Shown one piece after another: positions 32,364-41,900 of a stretch of DNA of 64,000 nucleotides (within the stretch, counting starts at the first letter, position 1; each line of letters starts with the position of its first letter). A program made the translations under genes and the position numbers. The notes under the pieces were generated by a model that saw only the letters and a list, made by a program, of their open reading frames with translations, was not told the origin of the DNA and did no database searches. Origin of the DNA: GWE2-51-13 sp041736705 (GTDB taxonomy: Bacteria; Bacillota_I; Bacilli_A; Erysipelotrichales; Erysipelotrichaceae); assembly GCA_041736705.1 (NCBI GenBank), contig JBGSTC010000004.1, forward strand, positions 62,001 through 126,000. The letters are read 5' to 3'.

Positions 32364-35192
32364 CTATCCCCTTTCGTTCAGGACATGTTTGAGGTAATGT
32401 CCCGTATAACTCTTTTCATTTTTCATCAATTGTTCCGGTGTCGCGGCTTCGATCAGCATCCCGCCTTCATCCCCGCCCTCGGGACCGAGGTCGATGACGA
32501 GGTCCGCGTTTTTGATGATGTCGAGGTTGTGTTCGATGACGATGACGGTGTCGCCGTTGTCGACGATGCGCTGTAGGACGATAAGCAGTTTCCCGACGTC
32601 GTAACTATGTAACCCGGTCGTCGGTTCATCCAGGATGAACACGGTTTTCCCGGTCGCACGACGTTGGAGTTCGGAGGCGAGTTTGACGCGTTGCGCCTCA
32701 CCGCCGGATAAGGTTGTCGCGGATTGTCCGAGTTTCACATACCCCAAGCCGACATCGAAGAGGGTCTGCAGACGATGTTTGATCTTGGGGATGGGGGCGA
32801 AGAATTCCAGCCCTTCTTCCACGGTCAGTTCCAGGACATCGAAGATGTTCTTTCCTTTATACGTGACTTCCAAGGTTTCGTCGTTGTAGCGCTTCCCTCC
32901 GCATTCCTCGCAGGGGACGTAGACGTCCGGTAGGAAATGCATGGAGATGCGTTTGACCCCGTCGCCTTGACAGAGTTCGCAGCGACCGCCACGGACGTTG
33001 AACGAGAATCGTCCTTTATCGTAACCCTTCATCTTGGATGACGGCGTCATGGCGAAGAGTTCGCGGATGTCGTCGAAAATCCCGGTATAGGTGACGGGGT
33101 TGGATCGCGGTGTGCGTCCGATGGGGTCCTGGTCGATTTCGATCAGTTTGTCGACCTGGTCCATCCCGACGACTTCATCATGCAATCCGGGTTTCACCTT
33201 CGGTTTGCCTAAATGATGGGAGATCGCTTTGCCGAGCACTTCGTTGACCAAGGAGGATTTACCGCTCCCCGACACGCCGGTCACGGCGATGAAGCATCCC
33301 AGGGGGAAATCCACGTCGATGTTCTTCAGGTTGTTTTCACGTGCGCCTTTGACGCGTAGGAAACTTCCGTTGCCCGTACGTCGGGATTGCGGGACGGGAT
33401 TGGCCATTCTTTTCGCCAAAAACATCCCGGTGATCGACGTCGGATGATCCATCAGTTCTTGCGGGGTCCCCATCGCGACGACTTCGCCGCCATGCAAGCC
33501 CGCACCCGGACCGATGTCGATGATATAGTCGCTCTCCATCATCGTTTCCTCGTCATGTTCGACGACGATGAGGGAATTCCCGAGATCGCGCATATTCTTA
33601 AGGGTGGAGATCAGTTTATGGTTGTCGCGCTGATGAAGTCCGATCGAGGGTTCATCCAACACGTAAAGGACACCGGTAAGATGCGACCCGATCTGGGTCG
33701 CCAGGCGGATCCGCTGCGCTTCCCCGCCGGACAGGGATCCTGCGATCCGATCCAAGGTCAGGTATTCAAGACCGACGTCTTTCAGGAAGGTCAAGCGTTC
33801 GTTGACTTCCTTCAGCACCAGTTTCGCGATTTCCTTCTGCATCTGTCCGAGTTTCAACTGTTCCATGTAATGGAGGGCTTGCTTGACGCTCATCGCCGTC
33901 CAGGCGTTGATGTCCTTACTTCCGACCCGTACGCTCAGCGCCATCTCGTTCAGACGTCTTCCCTGACACGTCGGACAGGGGGATTCCGCCATGAACGTCG
34001 CATACCATTCACGCGCCATCGACGAAGTCGTTTCCATGAAGCGACGTTCGATCAAGGTTTTCACCCCTTCGATCACATCGAAACGGGTGAAGACGTTCCC
34101 CGATCTGGATTCGATCGTATATTTGATGGGTTCGGGTGAACCGTTGAGCAGGATGTCCACTTGTTTTTGCGTCAACTTCGAAATCGGGACGTCGCGCGGA
34201 ATCTTGTAATGGTCGCACAGGATCCGAAAGCTCTGCCATTCGATGTTCTCGCTGTCGACGATGTTTTTATAGTAGACGATCGCGCCTTGTTTGATGGATT
34301 TACTGCGGTCGGGGATCAGATAATCCACATCGACCTTCTGCGTCACGCCCAAGCCTTTGCATGTGGCGCACGCCCCTAACGGCGAATTGAACGAGAAAAG
34401 ACGCGGTTCCAGGATCGGGATCGAGAATCCGCACTTCGGACACGCATAGTTGCTCGAAAACAGAAGTTCTTCTTTTCCGGTATCGACGATTGCCAACCCG
34501 TCGGCGAGTTTCAGCGCCACTTCCAGGGAGTCATGCAGACGCGACGCACTGTCCGCCTGTTTCACGATCCGGTCGACGACGACGTCGATGTCATGTTTCT
34601 TGTTTTTCTCCAAGACGATTTCGTCTTCGAGTAGTTTGATTTCCCCGTTCACGCGGACACGGATGTATCCGTCTTTCCTGAGTTTCTCAAACACATCCTT
34701 GTGCGTCCCTTTTTCTTGGCGTTCGATCGGTGCCAAAATGTTGAGTCTAGATCCGTCCTCGCTCGCCATGACCCGGTCGACCATCTGACGGATCGTCTGG
34801 GAAACGATGGGTTCGTTGTGGGTGGGGCAATACGGGATCCCGACCCGGGCATAAAGCAAACGGAGGTAGTCATAGATTTCCGTCACCGTCCCGACGGTGG
34901 ATCTTGGATTGTTCGAGGTCGTCTTTTGGTCGATCGAGATGGAAGGCGACAAGCCTTCGATCAGGTCTACATCCGGTTTATCCTGGTTGCCTAAAAACTG
35001 ACGTGCATACGCACTCAGTGATTCCACATACCTCCGTTGTCCTTCCGCATAGATCGTGTCGAAGGCCAACGATGTTTTCCCGCTCCCTGAAAGACCGGTC
35101 ATGATGACCAGCTGGTTCCGGGGGATCTTCAAATCGATGTTTTTGAGGTTGTTCTCGCGAGCCCCTTTAATAATGATGAAATCTTGATTCAT
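32364..35192 (-). CDS. uvrA: Excinuclease ABC subunit A
   Basis: 942 aa, full length. The start is MNQDFIIIKGARENNLKNID. Two ABC modules are clear: Walker A GLSGSGKTSLAFDTIYAEGQ at about residue 35 and GVSGSGKSSLVNEVLGKA near 645, each with its LSGGEAQR signature. Zinc-binding cysteine pairs are present (CPKCGFSIP near 255, CELCQGDGV with CEECGGKRY near 745-770). UvrA dimers find bulky DNA lesions and load UvrB. It has its own promoter between uvrB and itself, and the operon runs on to hprK. No residue loss was noticed. Confidence 0.97.
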   Translation of the reverse strand: MNQDFIIIKGARENNLKNIDLKIPRNQLVIMTGLSGSGKTSLAFDTIYAEGQRRYVESLSAYARQFLGNQDKPDVDLIEGLSPSISIDQKTTSNNPRSTVGTVTEIYDYLRLLYARVGIPYCPTHNEPIVSQTIRQMVDRVMASEDGSRLNILAPIERQEKGTHKDVFEKLRKDGYIRVRVNGEIKLLEDEIVLEKNKKHDIDVVVDRIVKQADSASRLHDSLEVALKLADGLAIVDTGKEELLFSSNYACPKCGFSIPILEPRLFSFNSPLGACATCKGLGVTQKVDVDYLIPDRSKSIKQGAIVYYKNIVDSENIEWQSFRILCDHYKIPRDVPISKLTQKQVDILLNGSPEPIKYTIESRSGNVFTRFDVIEGVKTLIERRFMETTSSMAREWYATFMAESPCPTCQGRRLNEMALSVRVGSKDINAWTAMSVKQALHYMEQLKLGQMQKEIAKLVLKEVNERLTFLKDVGLEYLTLDRIAGSLSGGEAQRIRLATQIGSHLTGVLYVLDEPSIGLHQRDNHKLISTLKNMRDLGNSLIVVEHDEETMMESDYIIDIGPGAGLHGGEVVAMGTPQELMDHPTSITGMFLAKRMANPVPQSRRTGNGSFLRVKGARENNLKNIDVDFPLGCFIAVTGVSGSGKSSLVNEVLGKAISHHLGKPKVKPGLHDEVVGMDQVDKLIEIDQDPIGRTPRSNPVTYTGIFDDIRELFAMTPSSKMKGYDKGRFSFNVRGGRCELCQGDGVKRISMHFLPDVYVPCEECGGKRYNDETLEVTYKGKNIFDVLELTVEEGLEFFAPIPKIKHRLQTLFDVGLGYVKLGQSATTLSGGEAQRVKLASELQRRATGKTVFILDEPTTGLHSYDVGKLLIVLQRIVDNGDTVIVIEHNLDIIKNADLVIDLGPEGGDEGGMLIEAATPEQLMKNEKSYTGHYLKHVLNERG

Positions 35193-35212
35193 AGCATCAC
35201 CTCTGCCGTTCT

Positions 35213-35218
35213 ATTATA
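35213..35218 (-). promoter_or_regulatory. -10 box of a uvrA promoter
   Basis: Minus strand TATAAT lies 21 bases before the uvrA ATG, with AAGACA (weak -35) 18 bases upstream. The sequence between uvrB and uvrA also contains an imperfect palindrome, CTTGAA / TTCAAG, but no SOS-box consensus that I can see. Confidence 0.55.
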
Positions 35219-35275
35219 CTATAAGGAATTTTTAATGTCTTGGTTTCTGCCGGAAATACTTGAATTTTTTTCAAG

Positions 35276-37252
35276 TCAGGTCTGACTCTTGAGTTCAAGG
35301 ATGACATCTCTCAGTTCTGCCGCACGTTCGAAATCCAACACTTTGGCCGCATCGTGCATTTCTTTCTCCAAATCCAGAATCAGTTTCTCGCGTTCCGTCT
35401 TGTTGACCTTGGACTTCTTCTTCAGGAGTTTCGCCGCCATTTCCTGCGTCTCTTTCCCTCGGATGACATCGTGGATTTCTTTCACGATGGTCGTCGGCGT
35501 GATGTTGTGTTCGATATTGTAGGCTTCTTGGATGGATCGGCGACGATTGGTTTCGTTGATTGCCTTGGTCATCGAATCGGTCATCTTGTCCGCATACATG
35601 ACGACCATGCCGTTGGCGTTACGCGCCGCACGACCGATCGTTTGGATCAGGGAGCGCTCAGAGCGTAGGAACCCTTCTTTGTCCGCATCCAAAATCGCAA
35701 CTAGAGAAACTTCGGGTAAGTCCAGACCTTCGCGCAGAAGGTTGATGCCGACCAAGACGTCATACTTCCCTTTGCGTAGATCGCGGAGGATCTCGATCCG
35801 CTCAAGGGTCAGGGTTTCATGGTGGAGGTAGGAGACTTTGAAGTTGGCGCGCTTGAGATACGCGGTCAGTTCTTCGGCCATCTTGACCGTCAAGGTCGTA
35901 ATCAAAACACGCTCGTTCTTGGCGATGCGCAATCGTATTTCATCCATGATATCGTCGATCTGCCCGCGGGTCGGACGGACTTCGATACGCGGGTCCACCA
36001 AGCCGGTGGGACGGATGATTTGTTCGACGACGCGGTTCTGCGTCAGTTCCAACTCGTAGTTGCCGGGGGTGGCGGAGACGAAGATGACCTGGTTGATGAT
36101 TTTCTCGAATTCGTCGAAGCGCATCGGACGATTCTCCAGGGCGCTGGGAAGTCGGAAACCGTATTTCACCAAGGTTTCCTTACGGGCACGGTCGCCGTTA
36201 AACATTCCACGGACTTGCGGGACGCTGACATGCGATTCATCGATGACCAACAGGAAATCCTTCGGGAAGTAGTCGAAAAGGTTATAGGGGCGCTGGCCGG
36301 GTTCGCGACCGTCGATGTGCATCGAATAGTTTTCGATGCCCGGACACATCCCGAATTCTCGCAAAGCTTCCACGTCGTAGCGGGTACGCTGTTCCAACCG
36401 TTGACGTTCCAACAGTAAACCCGATTTCTCGAACTCGACCAGTCTCCCTTTTAGTTCGTCTTCGATCTTCAAGCACGCTTCAAGGATCTGTTCTTTCGGA
36501 CGCGCATATTCTTTGGCTGGGAAGACGTTGTAGACGCTATATGCATTCAGGATCTTCCCCGTCACCGGGTCGACTTCCGTGATGCGTTCGATTTCGTTGT
36601 CGAAGAGTTCGATGCGCAGATTAAAGGTTTCGGTGTACCCTAAGCGGACTTCGATGACATCGCCGTGGACCCGGAAGGTCCCGTGCTTTTGGTCAAGGTC
36701 GTTGCGCATGTACTGGCGTTCCACCAGTTTCCCCAACAATTCTTTTCGGACGATGGTTTCGCCGACCCGGATCGTGAAAAACATGTTGCGGTAGAGCTCG
36801 GGGTCCGACGACGCATAGATGCAGGCGACGGATGCGACGATGATGACATCCCGGCGTTCCAACACCGAGTTGATCGACGCCATGCGAAGCATATCCAACT
36901 CTTCGTTGATCATCGCCGTTTTCTCGATGTAGGTGTCGGTCTTGGGCATGTAGGCTTCGGGTTGATAGTAATCGAAGTTGGAGACGAAATACTCCACTTT
37001 ATTGTTGGGGAAAAGTTCCTTGAACTCGGAATACAACTGACCGGCCAAGGTTTTATTGTGGACGAAGACCAAAGTCGGCCGGTTTACCGCCGCGATGACG
37101 TTGCTGACGGTGAAGGTCTTCCCCGTCCCGGTCGCACCCAAAAGGACTTGGGCACGCTTGTTGGCATGCAAGCCCTCGATCAATTCACGGATCGCCTGGG
37201 GTTGATCCCCCAAGGGTTCATAGTGACTTACCAGTTCGAATCGTTCATTCAT
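35276..37252 (-). CDS. uvrB: Excinuclease ABC subunit B
   Basis: 658 aa, full length. It begins MNERFELVSHYEPLGDQPQA. Walker A is LLGATGTGKTFTVSNVIA. The beta-hairpin region is YYQPEAYMPKTDTYIEKTA, helicase motif II is LLVIDESH, and the C-terminal UVR domain (DLEKEMHDAAKVLDFERAAE) binds UvrC. UvrB verifies the lesion that UvrA finds. The start overlaps the end of the ctpA-type protease gene by eight bases, so uvrB is read from the protease promoter, while uvrA downstream has an extra one. No anomalies were seen. Confidence 0.97.
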   Translation of the reverse strand: MNERFELVSHYEPLGDQPQAIRELIEGLHANKRAQVLLGATGTGKTFTVSNVIAAVNRPTLVFVHNKTLAGQLYSEFKELFPNNKVEYFVSNFDYYQPEAYMPKTDTYIEKTAMINEELDMLRMASINSVLERRDVIIVASVACIYASSDPELYRNMFFTIRVGETIVRKELLGKLVERQYMRNDLDQKHGTFRVHGDVIEVRLGYTETFNLRIELFDNEIERITEVDPVTGKILNAYSVYNVFPAKEYARPKEQILEACLKIEDELKGRLVEFEKSGLLLERQRLEQRTRYDVEALREFGMCPGIENYSMHIDGREPGQRPYNLFDYFPKDFLLVIDESHVSVPQVRGMFNGDRARKETLVKYGFRLPSALENRPMRFDEFEKIINQVIFVSATPGNYELELTQNRVVEQIIRPTGLVDPRIEVRPTRGQIDDIMDEIRLRIAKNERVLITTLTVKMAEELTAYLKRANFKVSYLHHETLTLERIEILRDLRKGKYDVLVGINLLREGLDLPEVSLVAILDADKEGFLRSERSLIQTIGRAARNANGMVVMYADKMTDSMTKAINETNRRRSIQEAYNIEHNITPTTIVKEIHDVIRGKETQEMAAKLLKKKSKVNKTEREKLILDLEKEMHDAAKVLDFERAAELRDVILELKSQT

Positions 37253-38729
37253 GGATCAATTCGACCGCCTTCGCCATTTGAGTATCCCGTGTATCCATTT
37301 CTTCATGCCATACCCTCGCCACATCCGCATGCAGACGGCTGATCCATTCCTGGGTCAAGACGCCGTCGACGATCGTGCCGTAGGTCGATTGATATTTCTT
37401 GAATTCTTCGACGGACTTGGGTGAATAGTACCCGTCCTGCCGATCGACTGTATAACCGAGGAAAGACAGGGCTTCCTGTAAAGAAACGATCGCATCACCG
37501 ACACTGTCGGGAACGATGGTTTCCCCTTCTTCCAAAGGTTCGAACCCGTTCTCCATGATCGCCGGTAACTCTACTTCCACATCCGGGGTAATCCCGATCC
37601 CGTCGATTTTCTTCCCGCTGGGTGTCAGCCACTGGGCGATCGTATATTTCAGAATGGATTGGTCGCTGAACGGACGTTGGGTCTGCACGGTGCCTTTCCC
37701 ATAGGTCAAGGTTCCGACGACCGTCACTTTTTGCCCCAGGTTTTCATCCAAGGCCGCGACCAAGACTTCGGAAGCGGAAGCCGTGTTCCCGTTGACCAAG
37801 ATCACGATCTTTTCCCAATCGACGGTGACGAATCCCGAGGATTTGGAAGTATCGGTCGTCCCGTCGATGAATTCCTGTTGAATCAGGATCCCGCCCTTTT
37901 CGACGAAGAACGAACCGATGGTTTCAAGCGTACTCAAATACCCTCCGCCATTGTCCCGCAGATCCAGGATCAAGCGTTTCGCACCTTTCGATTCGAAATC
38001 ATCCAAAATGTCCATGACTTCGTTCCCGGTCGTATCGCCGAATGTATAGATTTCCAACAATGCCGTTTCCGCATCGATCATTTCACCATAGGCCGTGTTA
38101 TTGATCGGAGCCCGTGTGATCTTCTTGTTGACGGTCACACCTTCCCGTAGAAAATCGATTTCGACGATGCTTCCGTTCTCTCCTTTGACTTTCGCCGCCA
38201 GTTCGTCCGAACCGATGCCCGTCACTTCCGTTCCGTTCACTTTATAGATGATATCCCCGGGAAGAACCCCCGCTCGTTCGGCAGGCGATCCGCGGAATAC
38301 CCGTTCGATGATGTAGGTCCCGTTTGAATCATAGTATTGGACCCCGATCCCCACGAACCCCATGTTCAAGGAATCGTTGAACTGTTTCGCTTCTTCGCTA
38401 GTCAGATAGGAGGTATGGATATCCCCTCCCCCGTCGACCATCCCGTTGATCGCGTCGTCGATGAGCTTGGTTTGAAGTTCGAGGACGTCCTTCCCGAAGT
38501 ACCAGTCCTCGCTCATGATTTGATAGATGGCTTCCAGTTTGGCGAAATCGGTGGTTTCTTCCACCGGTTCACCCGTCGCGAAGGTCGATCCGACAACCCA
38601 ACCGAAAACAAAGGTCAGCACCAATCCGACCGAAGCCAGGATGCGCCCTAAATTGCGTTTACGTCTGGCTCTGATTTCACCAGGCCAGTAATGTTTCTCC
38701 AGATGGATGCGTACTTTTTTTTCTTCCAT
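37245..38729 (-). CDS. ctpA: S41 carboxy-terminal processing protease with PDZ and peptidoglycan-binding domains (CtpA/CtpB-like)
   Basis: 494 aa from the ATG at 38729, with GAGGT in front. One membrane helix (about 31-51) leads to an outside part. A PDZ domain is at about 120-200 (GSPAERAGVLPGDIIYKVNG). The S41 core has DLRDNGGGYLS, NGNTASASE with the catalytic Ser320, and YGKGTVQT with Lys345, a 25-residue spacing that matches CtpB and Prc. A peptidoglycan-binding-1 domain (about 408-465, SLQEALSFLGYTV) ends the chain. Such proteases trim secreted proteins at the cell surface; in Bacillus, CtpB signals during sporulation. It is first in the operon ctpA-uvrB. Confidence 0.92.
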   Translation of the reverse strand: MEEKKVRIHLEKHYWPGEIRARRKRNLGRILASVGLVLTFVFGWVVGSTFATGEPVEETTDFAKLEAIYQIMSEDWYFGKDVLELQTKLIDDAINGMVDGGGDIHTSYLTSEEAKQFNDSLNMGFVGIGVQYYDSNGTYIIERVFRGSPAERAGVLPGDIIYKVNGTEVTGIGSDELAAKVKGENGSIVEIDFLREGVTVNKKITRAPINNTAYGEMIDAETALLEIYTFGDTTGNEVMDILDDFESKGAKRLILDLRDNGGGYLSTLETIGSFFVEKGGILIQQEFIDGTTDTSKSSGFVTVDWEKIVILVNGNTASASEVLVAALDENLGQKVTVVGTLTYGKGTVQTQRPFSDQSILKYTIAQWLTPSGKKIDGIGITPDVEVELPAIMENGFEPLEEGETIVPDSVGDAIVSLQEALSFLGYTVDRQDGYYSPKSVEEFKKYQSTYGTIVDGVLTQEWISRLHADVARVWHEEMDTRDTQMAKAVELIHE

Positions 38730-38751
38730 GATGTTACCTCGCGTTATGTTC

Positions 38752-38757
38752 ATTTTA
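38752..38757 (-). promoter_or_regulatory. Extended -10 of the ctpA-uvrB promoter
   Basis: Minus strand TGGTAAAAT (hexamer TAAAAT at 38752-38757), 22 bases before the ctpA ATG. The gap of about 240 bases to 38972 holds no gene. It also contains a dyad at 38855-38884 (CATCC / GGATG arms around CGATGTCATCG), of unknown role. Confidence 0.5.
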
Positions 38758-38936
38758 CCATGTACATTCTATCTTCGACCAATCAATGCAATCTGTCAAA
38801 GAAATTCGTGTGAAAGTTCATATGCATACAAAAACTCGGACAATTGAATTACGTCATCCGTCAACGATGTCATCGATGTGGATGGTGTATTTAGCTCTGC
38901 CGTTCATTCCTTAAGTTTTCCGAATCATCGCCAAAC

Positions 38937-38960
38937 AAAAAAAGGGCACGAACGTGCCCG
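38937..38960 (-). terminator. Intrinsic terminator after uxaA
   Basis: Minus strand: GGGCAC / GTGCCC with a GTTC loop, followed by a run of eight Ts broken only at its end. It closes the sugar-acid operon that runs from 46648 to 38973. Confidence 0.85.
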
Positions 38961-38972
38961 ACAACGACCAAC

Positions 38973-40445
38973 CTATAGCGTAACCCCTTGTTTAAATAGT
39001 GCGATTTCTCGATTCTCGTTTAATTCATTCTTGGCATATTGCCCTGACGCCACGTCAAGAATCATATTGGCGAGTTCAATGCCGGCATCATCCATCGTCT
39101 TCTCATTCACGAGACAACCTGCGTCATAATCGATCCAATGAGGTTTCTTCCTCGCAATTTCGGAATTACTTGAAATTTTGAGTGTCGGTATGAACCCACC
39201 AAACGGTGTTCCGCGGCCTGTCGTAAATAAAACCATTTGTGCACCGGCTGCACCTAGTAACGTCGTGGCTACGATATCGTTTCCAGGTCCGCTGATAAGC
39301 GTTAGTCCCTTCACTTTACATCTCTCGCCGTACTCCAACACATCCGAAACGTCAGATTGCCCTGCTTTTTGAATACATCCAAGTGATTTGTCCTCTAAAG
39401 TCGTGATTCCTCCCACCTTATTCCCAGGGGAAGGGTTCTCATATACCACTTGGCCATGATCGATGTAATACTGTTTGAAATCGTTGATCATCTTGACTGT
39501 TTTGTGATAAATATCCTCGGTTTTTGCACGATTCATCAAGATTTGTTCGGCACCGAACATTTCAGGTACTTCTGTCAATAGCGCACTCCCACCTTGTGCG
39601 ATGAAGTGGTCGGATACCCATCCGACCAAAGGATTCGCAGTGACACCCGAAAGTCCATCCGATCCTCCGCATTTCAAACCGATCACTAATTTGTCGACGG
39701 AGACCGGCACCCGGACATCGTCTTTCATCACCACATAAAGTTCTTCAAGCAATTCGACGCCGACATTGATTTCGTCATCCACTTCCTGACTTACCAAAGT
39801 ACGGATTCTTGTTGCATCAATTTGACCTAAACTATCCATGAATGAACTCAGTTGATTATTCTCGCACCCCAACCCCAAAACGAGCACACCACCCGCGTTT
39901 GGATGATGAACCATGTTTTGAAGGATCCGTTTTGTTAACTCGTGATCATCGCCCATTTGCGAACAACCATACGGATGGGCGAATGTATAGACACCATCGA
40001 TGTCCAGGTTGGGATGTTGCTTTGTAAAGCGGCGTATCATCGCATTGGCAATCGCATTTACGCAACCAACCAAGACAATGATCCAAAGTTCATTACGTAT
40101 CCCGACTTGTCCATCGATCCTTGGATAACCCATGAAAGTGTCTTTACCATGATTGTCGTGTCTGTAGGTTGTTTGATCGAATCGATACGTTGCATGATCA
40201 CCGAGGGAAGTTCTCGTATTATGCGTGTGGACATGACTTCCGGCGGGTATTTCCGAGATTGCATATCCAATGGTGTTCCCATATTTGATGATCGTCTCAT
40301 TTTGTTGAATTTTTTTAAGACTGAATTTGTGCCCTTGGGGTATGACTTCATTCAATACGACACCTTCGGCTATGAGTCCCGCCGAACTCTCCGACAGAGC
40401 TACACCAACATTGTCTTTCGGGTTGAGAATTAGCGTCTTATTCAT
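38973..40445 (-). CDS. uxaA: Altronate dehydratase
   Basis: 490 aa, the standard fused form. An N-terminal SAF domain (about 1-90, ending PAGSHVHTHNTRT) is followed by the large UxaA/GarD domain with YPRIDGQVGIRNELWIIVLV, HPYGCSQMGDD, GLGCENNQLS and IGLKCGGSDGLSG. The motifs with cysteine and histidine bind the Fe2+ or Mn2+ needed to dehydrate D-altronate to 2-keto-3-deoxygluconate (KDG). The start overlaps uxaB by four bases. KDG would then go to the KdgK and KdgA genes at 51596-53593. Last gene of its operon. No UxaC isomerase was seen in the window, so galacturonate entry would need a gene elsewhere. Confidence 0.94.
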   Translation of the reverse strand: MNKTLILNPKDNVGVALSESSAGLIAEGVVLNEVIPQGHKFSLKKIQQNETIIKYGNTIGYAISEIPAGSHVHTHNTRTSLGDHATYRFDQTTYRHDNHGKDTFMGYPRIDGQVGIRNELWIIVLVGCVNAIANAMIRRFTKQHPNLDIDGVYTFAHPYGCSQMGDDHELTKRILQNMVHHPNAGGVLVLGLGCENNQLSSFMDSLGQIDATRIRTLVSQEVDDEINVGVELLEELYVVMKDDVRVPVSVDKLVIGLKCGGSDGLSGVTANPLVGWVSDHFIAQGGSALLTEVPEMFGAEQILMNRAKTEDIYHKTVKMINDFKQYYIDHGQVVYENPSPGNKVGGITTLEDKSLGCIQKAGQSDVSDVLEYGERCKVKGLTLISGPGNDIVATTLLGAAGAQMVLFTTGRGTPFGGFIPTLKISSNSEIARKKPHWIDYDAGCLVNEKTMDDAGIELANMILDVASGQYAKNELNENREIALFKQGVTL

Positions 40446-41899
40446 TCGATGTCTCCAAAGTACTTGCTCATCGTAGCCAGCATGCCAAGATCGAGAATAT
40501 CCTTGACGGATCTTGAGACATACTCGACAACTTCATCCTTGCTTACGACATCTGATTCCCAATGATCTTTTTGTGAGAGGAAATCCTCAACGACGTTCCT
40601 TATTTGATTCGGATCGGTCTCTATTTCTTCCCATCGACTCGTCCAGTAAGTTAACCATCGTTCATCATCCATGACATTAATCTTCTGATCATTTCTCACT
40701 CCACGATAGAAGACAACCAATGCGGCTAAAGAAAACCAGGCACGGGCAGCGAAACCACCCCTTCGATCAAGTTCGATGATCGACGGTAGAATTCTCGTCT
40801 TGAATTTCGTCATGGAATTGAGTGAGATGCTCATTAGTTCATGACGTACAAACGGATTTTCAAATCTCTCAAGGACCGACTCGGTGAACCGCCTTATTTC
40901 TTCTTTGTCCAATGAGATGGTTGGGAGAACTTCATCATCGAGAAAACCAAGTATGAATTTCCTGACCAAGGGATCCAAAATCGACTCACGAACCGTGTCG
41001 AATCCAAGAAGATAGGCGACGGGTACCATGCAAGTATGCGCACCATTGAGGATCTTCACTTTTCTTTCTTTATATGGATGGTGATCGGGCACAAATAGAA
41101 CATTCAACCCGGCTTTATCCGCCGGGAATTCTTTTTTCACTTCTTCGCCCGCTTCGATGACCCACAAGTGAAAAATCTCGGCTTTGACCATGGAAGTATC
41201 TTCATACCCCCAAGTTTCGGTATACTCCTTTGCTCTATCTCTCGGGTATCCCGGGACGATACGATCAACCAAGGTATTGCAGAACACATTGGCTGTAAGA
41301 ATCCATTCGATGAATTTTTCGTCGCACCGGTTCACTTTCGCTAATTCCAAAACGATTTCCCTCAATTTCGAGCCGTTGTCATCGATCAACTCACATGTGA
41401 AGAACACGAATCCTTTATCGAGTGCTCCGTTGAAATTATCATATCTTCGTTTTAACAAAGCTAATACTTTCCCGGGAAATGAGCTCGGTACCATTTCATA
41501 ACCAATCTCTTCATCAAGAAAAACGATTCCTGCTTCAGTCGAGTTGGATACGATGAAACGTGCAGTTTCGATCGACGCCAACTCAAGAAAACCGGCGTAA
41601 TCAACATATGGGTTATTGAATTGGGATAATACATCGATGATTTCATGATGATCGATGACTTTCCCTTGATCAACTCCGTTAAGAATCAAGGTGTAGAGTC
41701 CGTCTTGTTCCGACAAATCTTTGACCCGGCCTGTTTCCAGGGGTTGGACAACGGCAACATTCCCGTTGAAATCGCCATTCTGATTCATACGTTGGACGAT
41801 CCAATCAACAAATGCCCGCAGGAAATTCCCTTCTCCAAACTGAATGATGCGTATTGGACGATTTACCACGGGGTGCATGGTTTGAGATAATCTTTGCAT
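40442..41899 (-). CDS. uxaB: Tagaturonate reductase (altronate oxidoreductase)
   Basis: 485 aa from the ATG at 41899, with GGAAAAG in front; the frame is open to 42058, but those residues overlap iolB and lack a ribosome site. It is a long-chain mannitol-dehydrogenase-family protein: IRIIQFGEGNFLRAFVDWIV gives the NAD site, TELVDRIVPGYP-like DRIVPGYPRD follows, and KVKILNGAHTCMVPVAYLLG carries the KxxxLNGxHT catalytic lysine. UxaB interconverts D-tagaturonate and D-altronate, the substrate of the next gene uxaA. A UxuB (fructuronate) role is less likely beside uxaA. Normal length. Confidence 0.92.
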   Translation of the reverse strand: MQRLSQTMHPVVNRPIRIIQFGEGNFLRAFVDWIVQRMNQNGDFNGNVAVVQPLETGRVKDLSEQDGLYTLILNGVDQGKVIDHHEIIDVLSQFNNPYVDYAGFLELASIETARFIVSNSTEAGIVFLDEEIGYEMVPSSFPGKVLALLKRRYDNFNGALDKGFVFFTCELIDDNGSKLREIVLELAKVNRCDEKFIEWILTANVFCNTLVDRIVPGYPRDRAKEYTETWGYEDTSMVKAEIFHLWVIEAGEEVKKEFPADKAGLNVLFVPDHHPYKERKVKILNGAHTCMVPVAYLLGFDTVRESILDPLVRKFILGFLDDEVLPTISLDKEEIRRFTESVLERFENPFVRHELMSISLNSMTKFKTRILPSIIELDRRGGFAARAWFSLAALVVFYRGVRNDQKINVMDDERWLTYWTSRWEEIETDPNQIRNVVEDFLSQKDHWESDVVSKDEVVEYVSRSVKDILDLGMLATMSKYFGDIE

Positions 41900-41900
41900 A

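Noticed and set aside
33387..34139. 250-aa plus-strand frame opposite uvrA
   Set aside because: It is an antisense shadow of a full-length, conserved uvrA.
35193..35275. LexA/DinR box upstream of uvrA
   Set aside because: No CGAAC-N4-GTTCG-like sequence is present; only an AT-rich imperfect palindrome.
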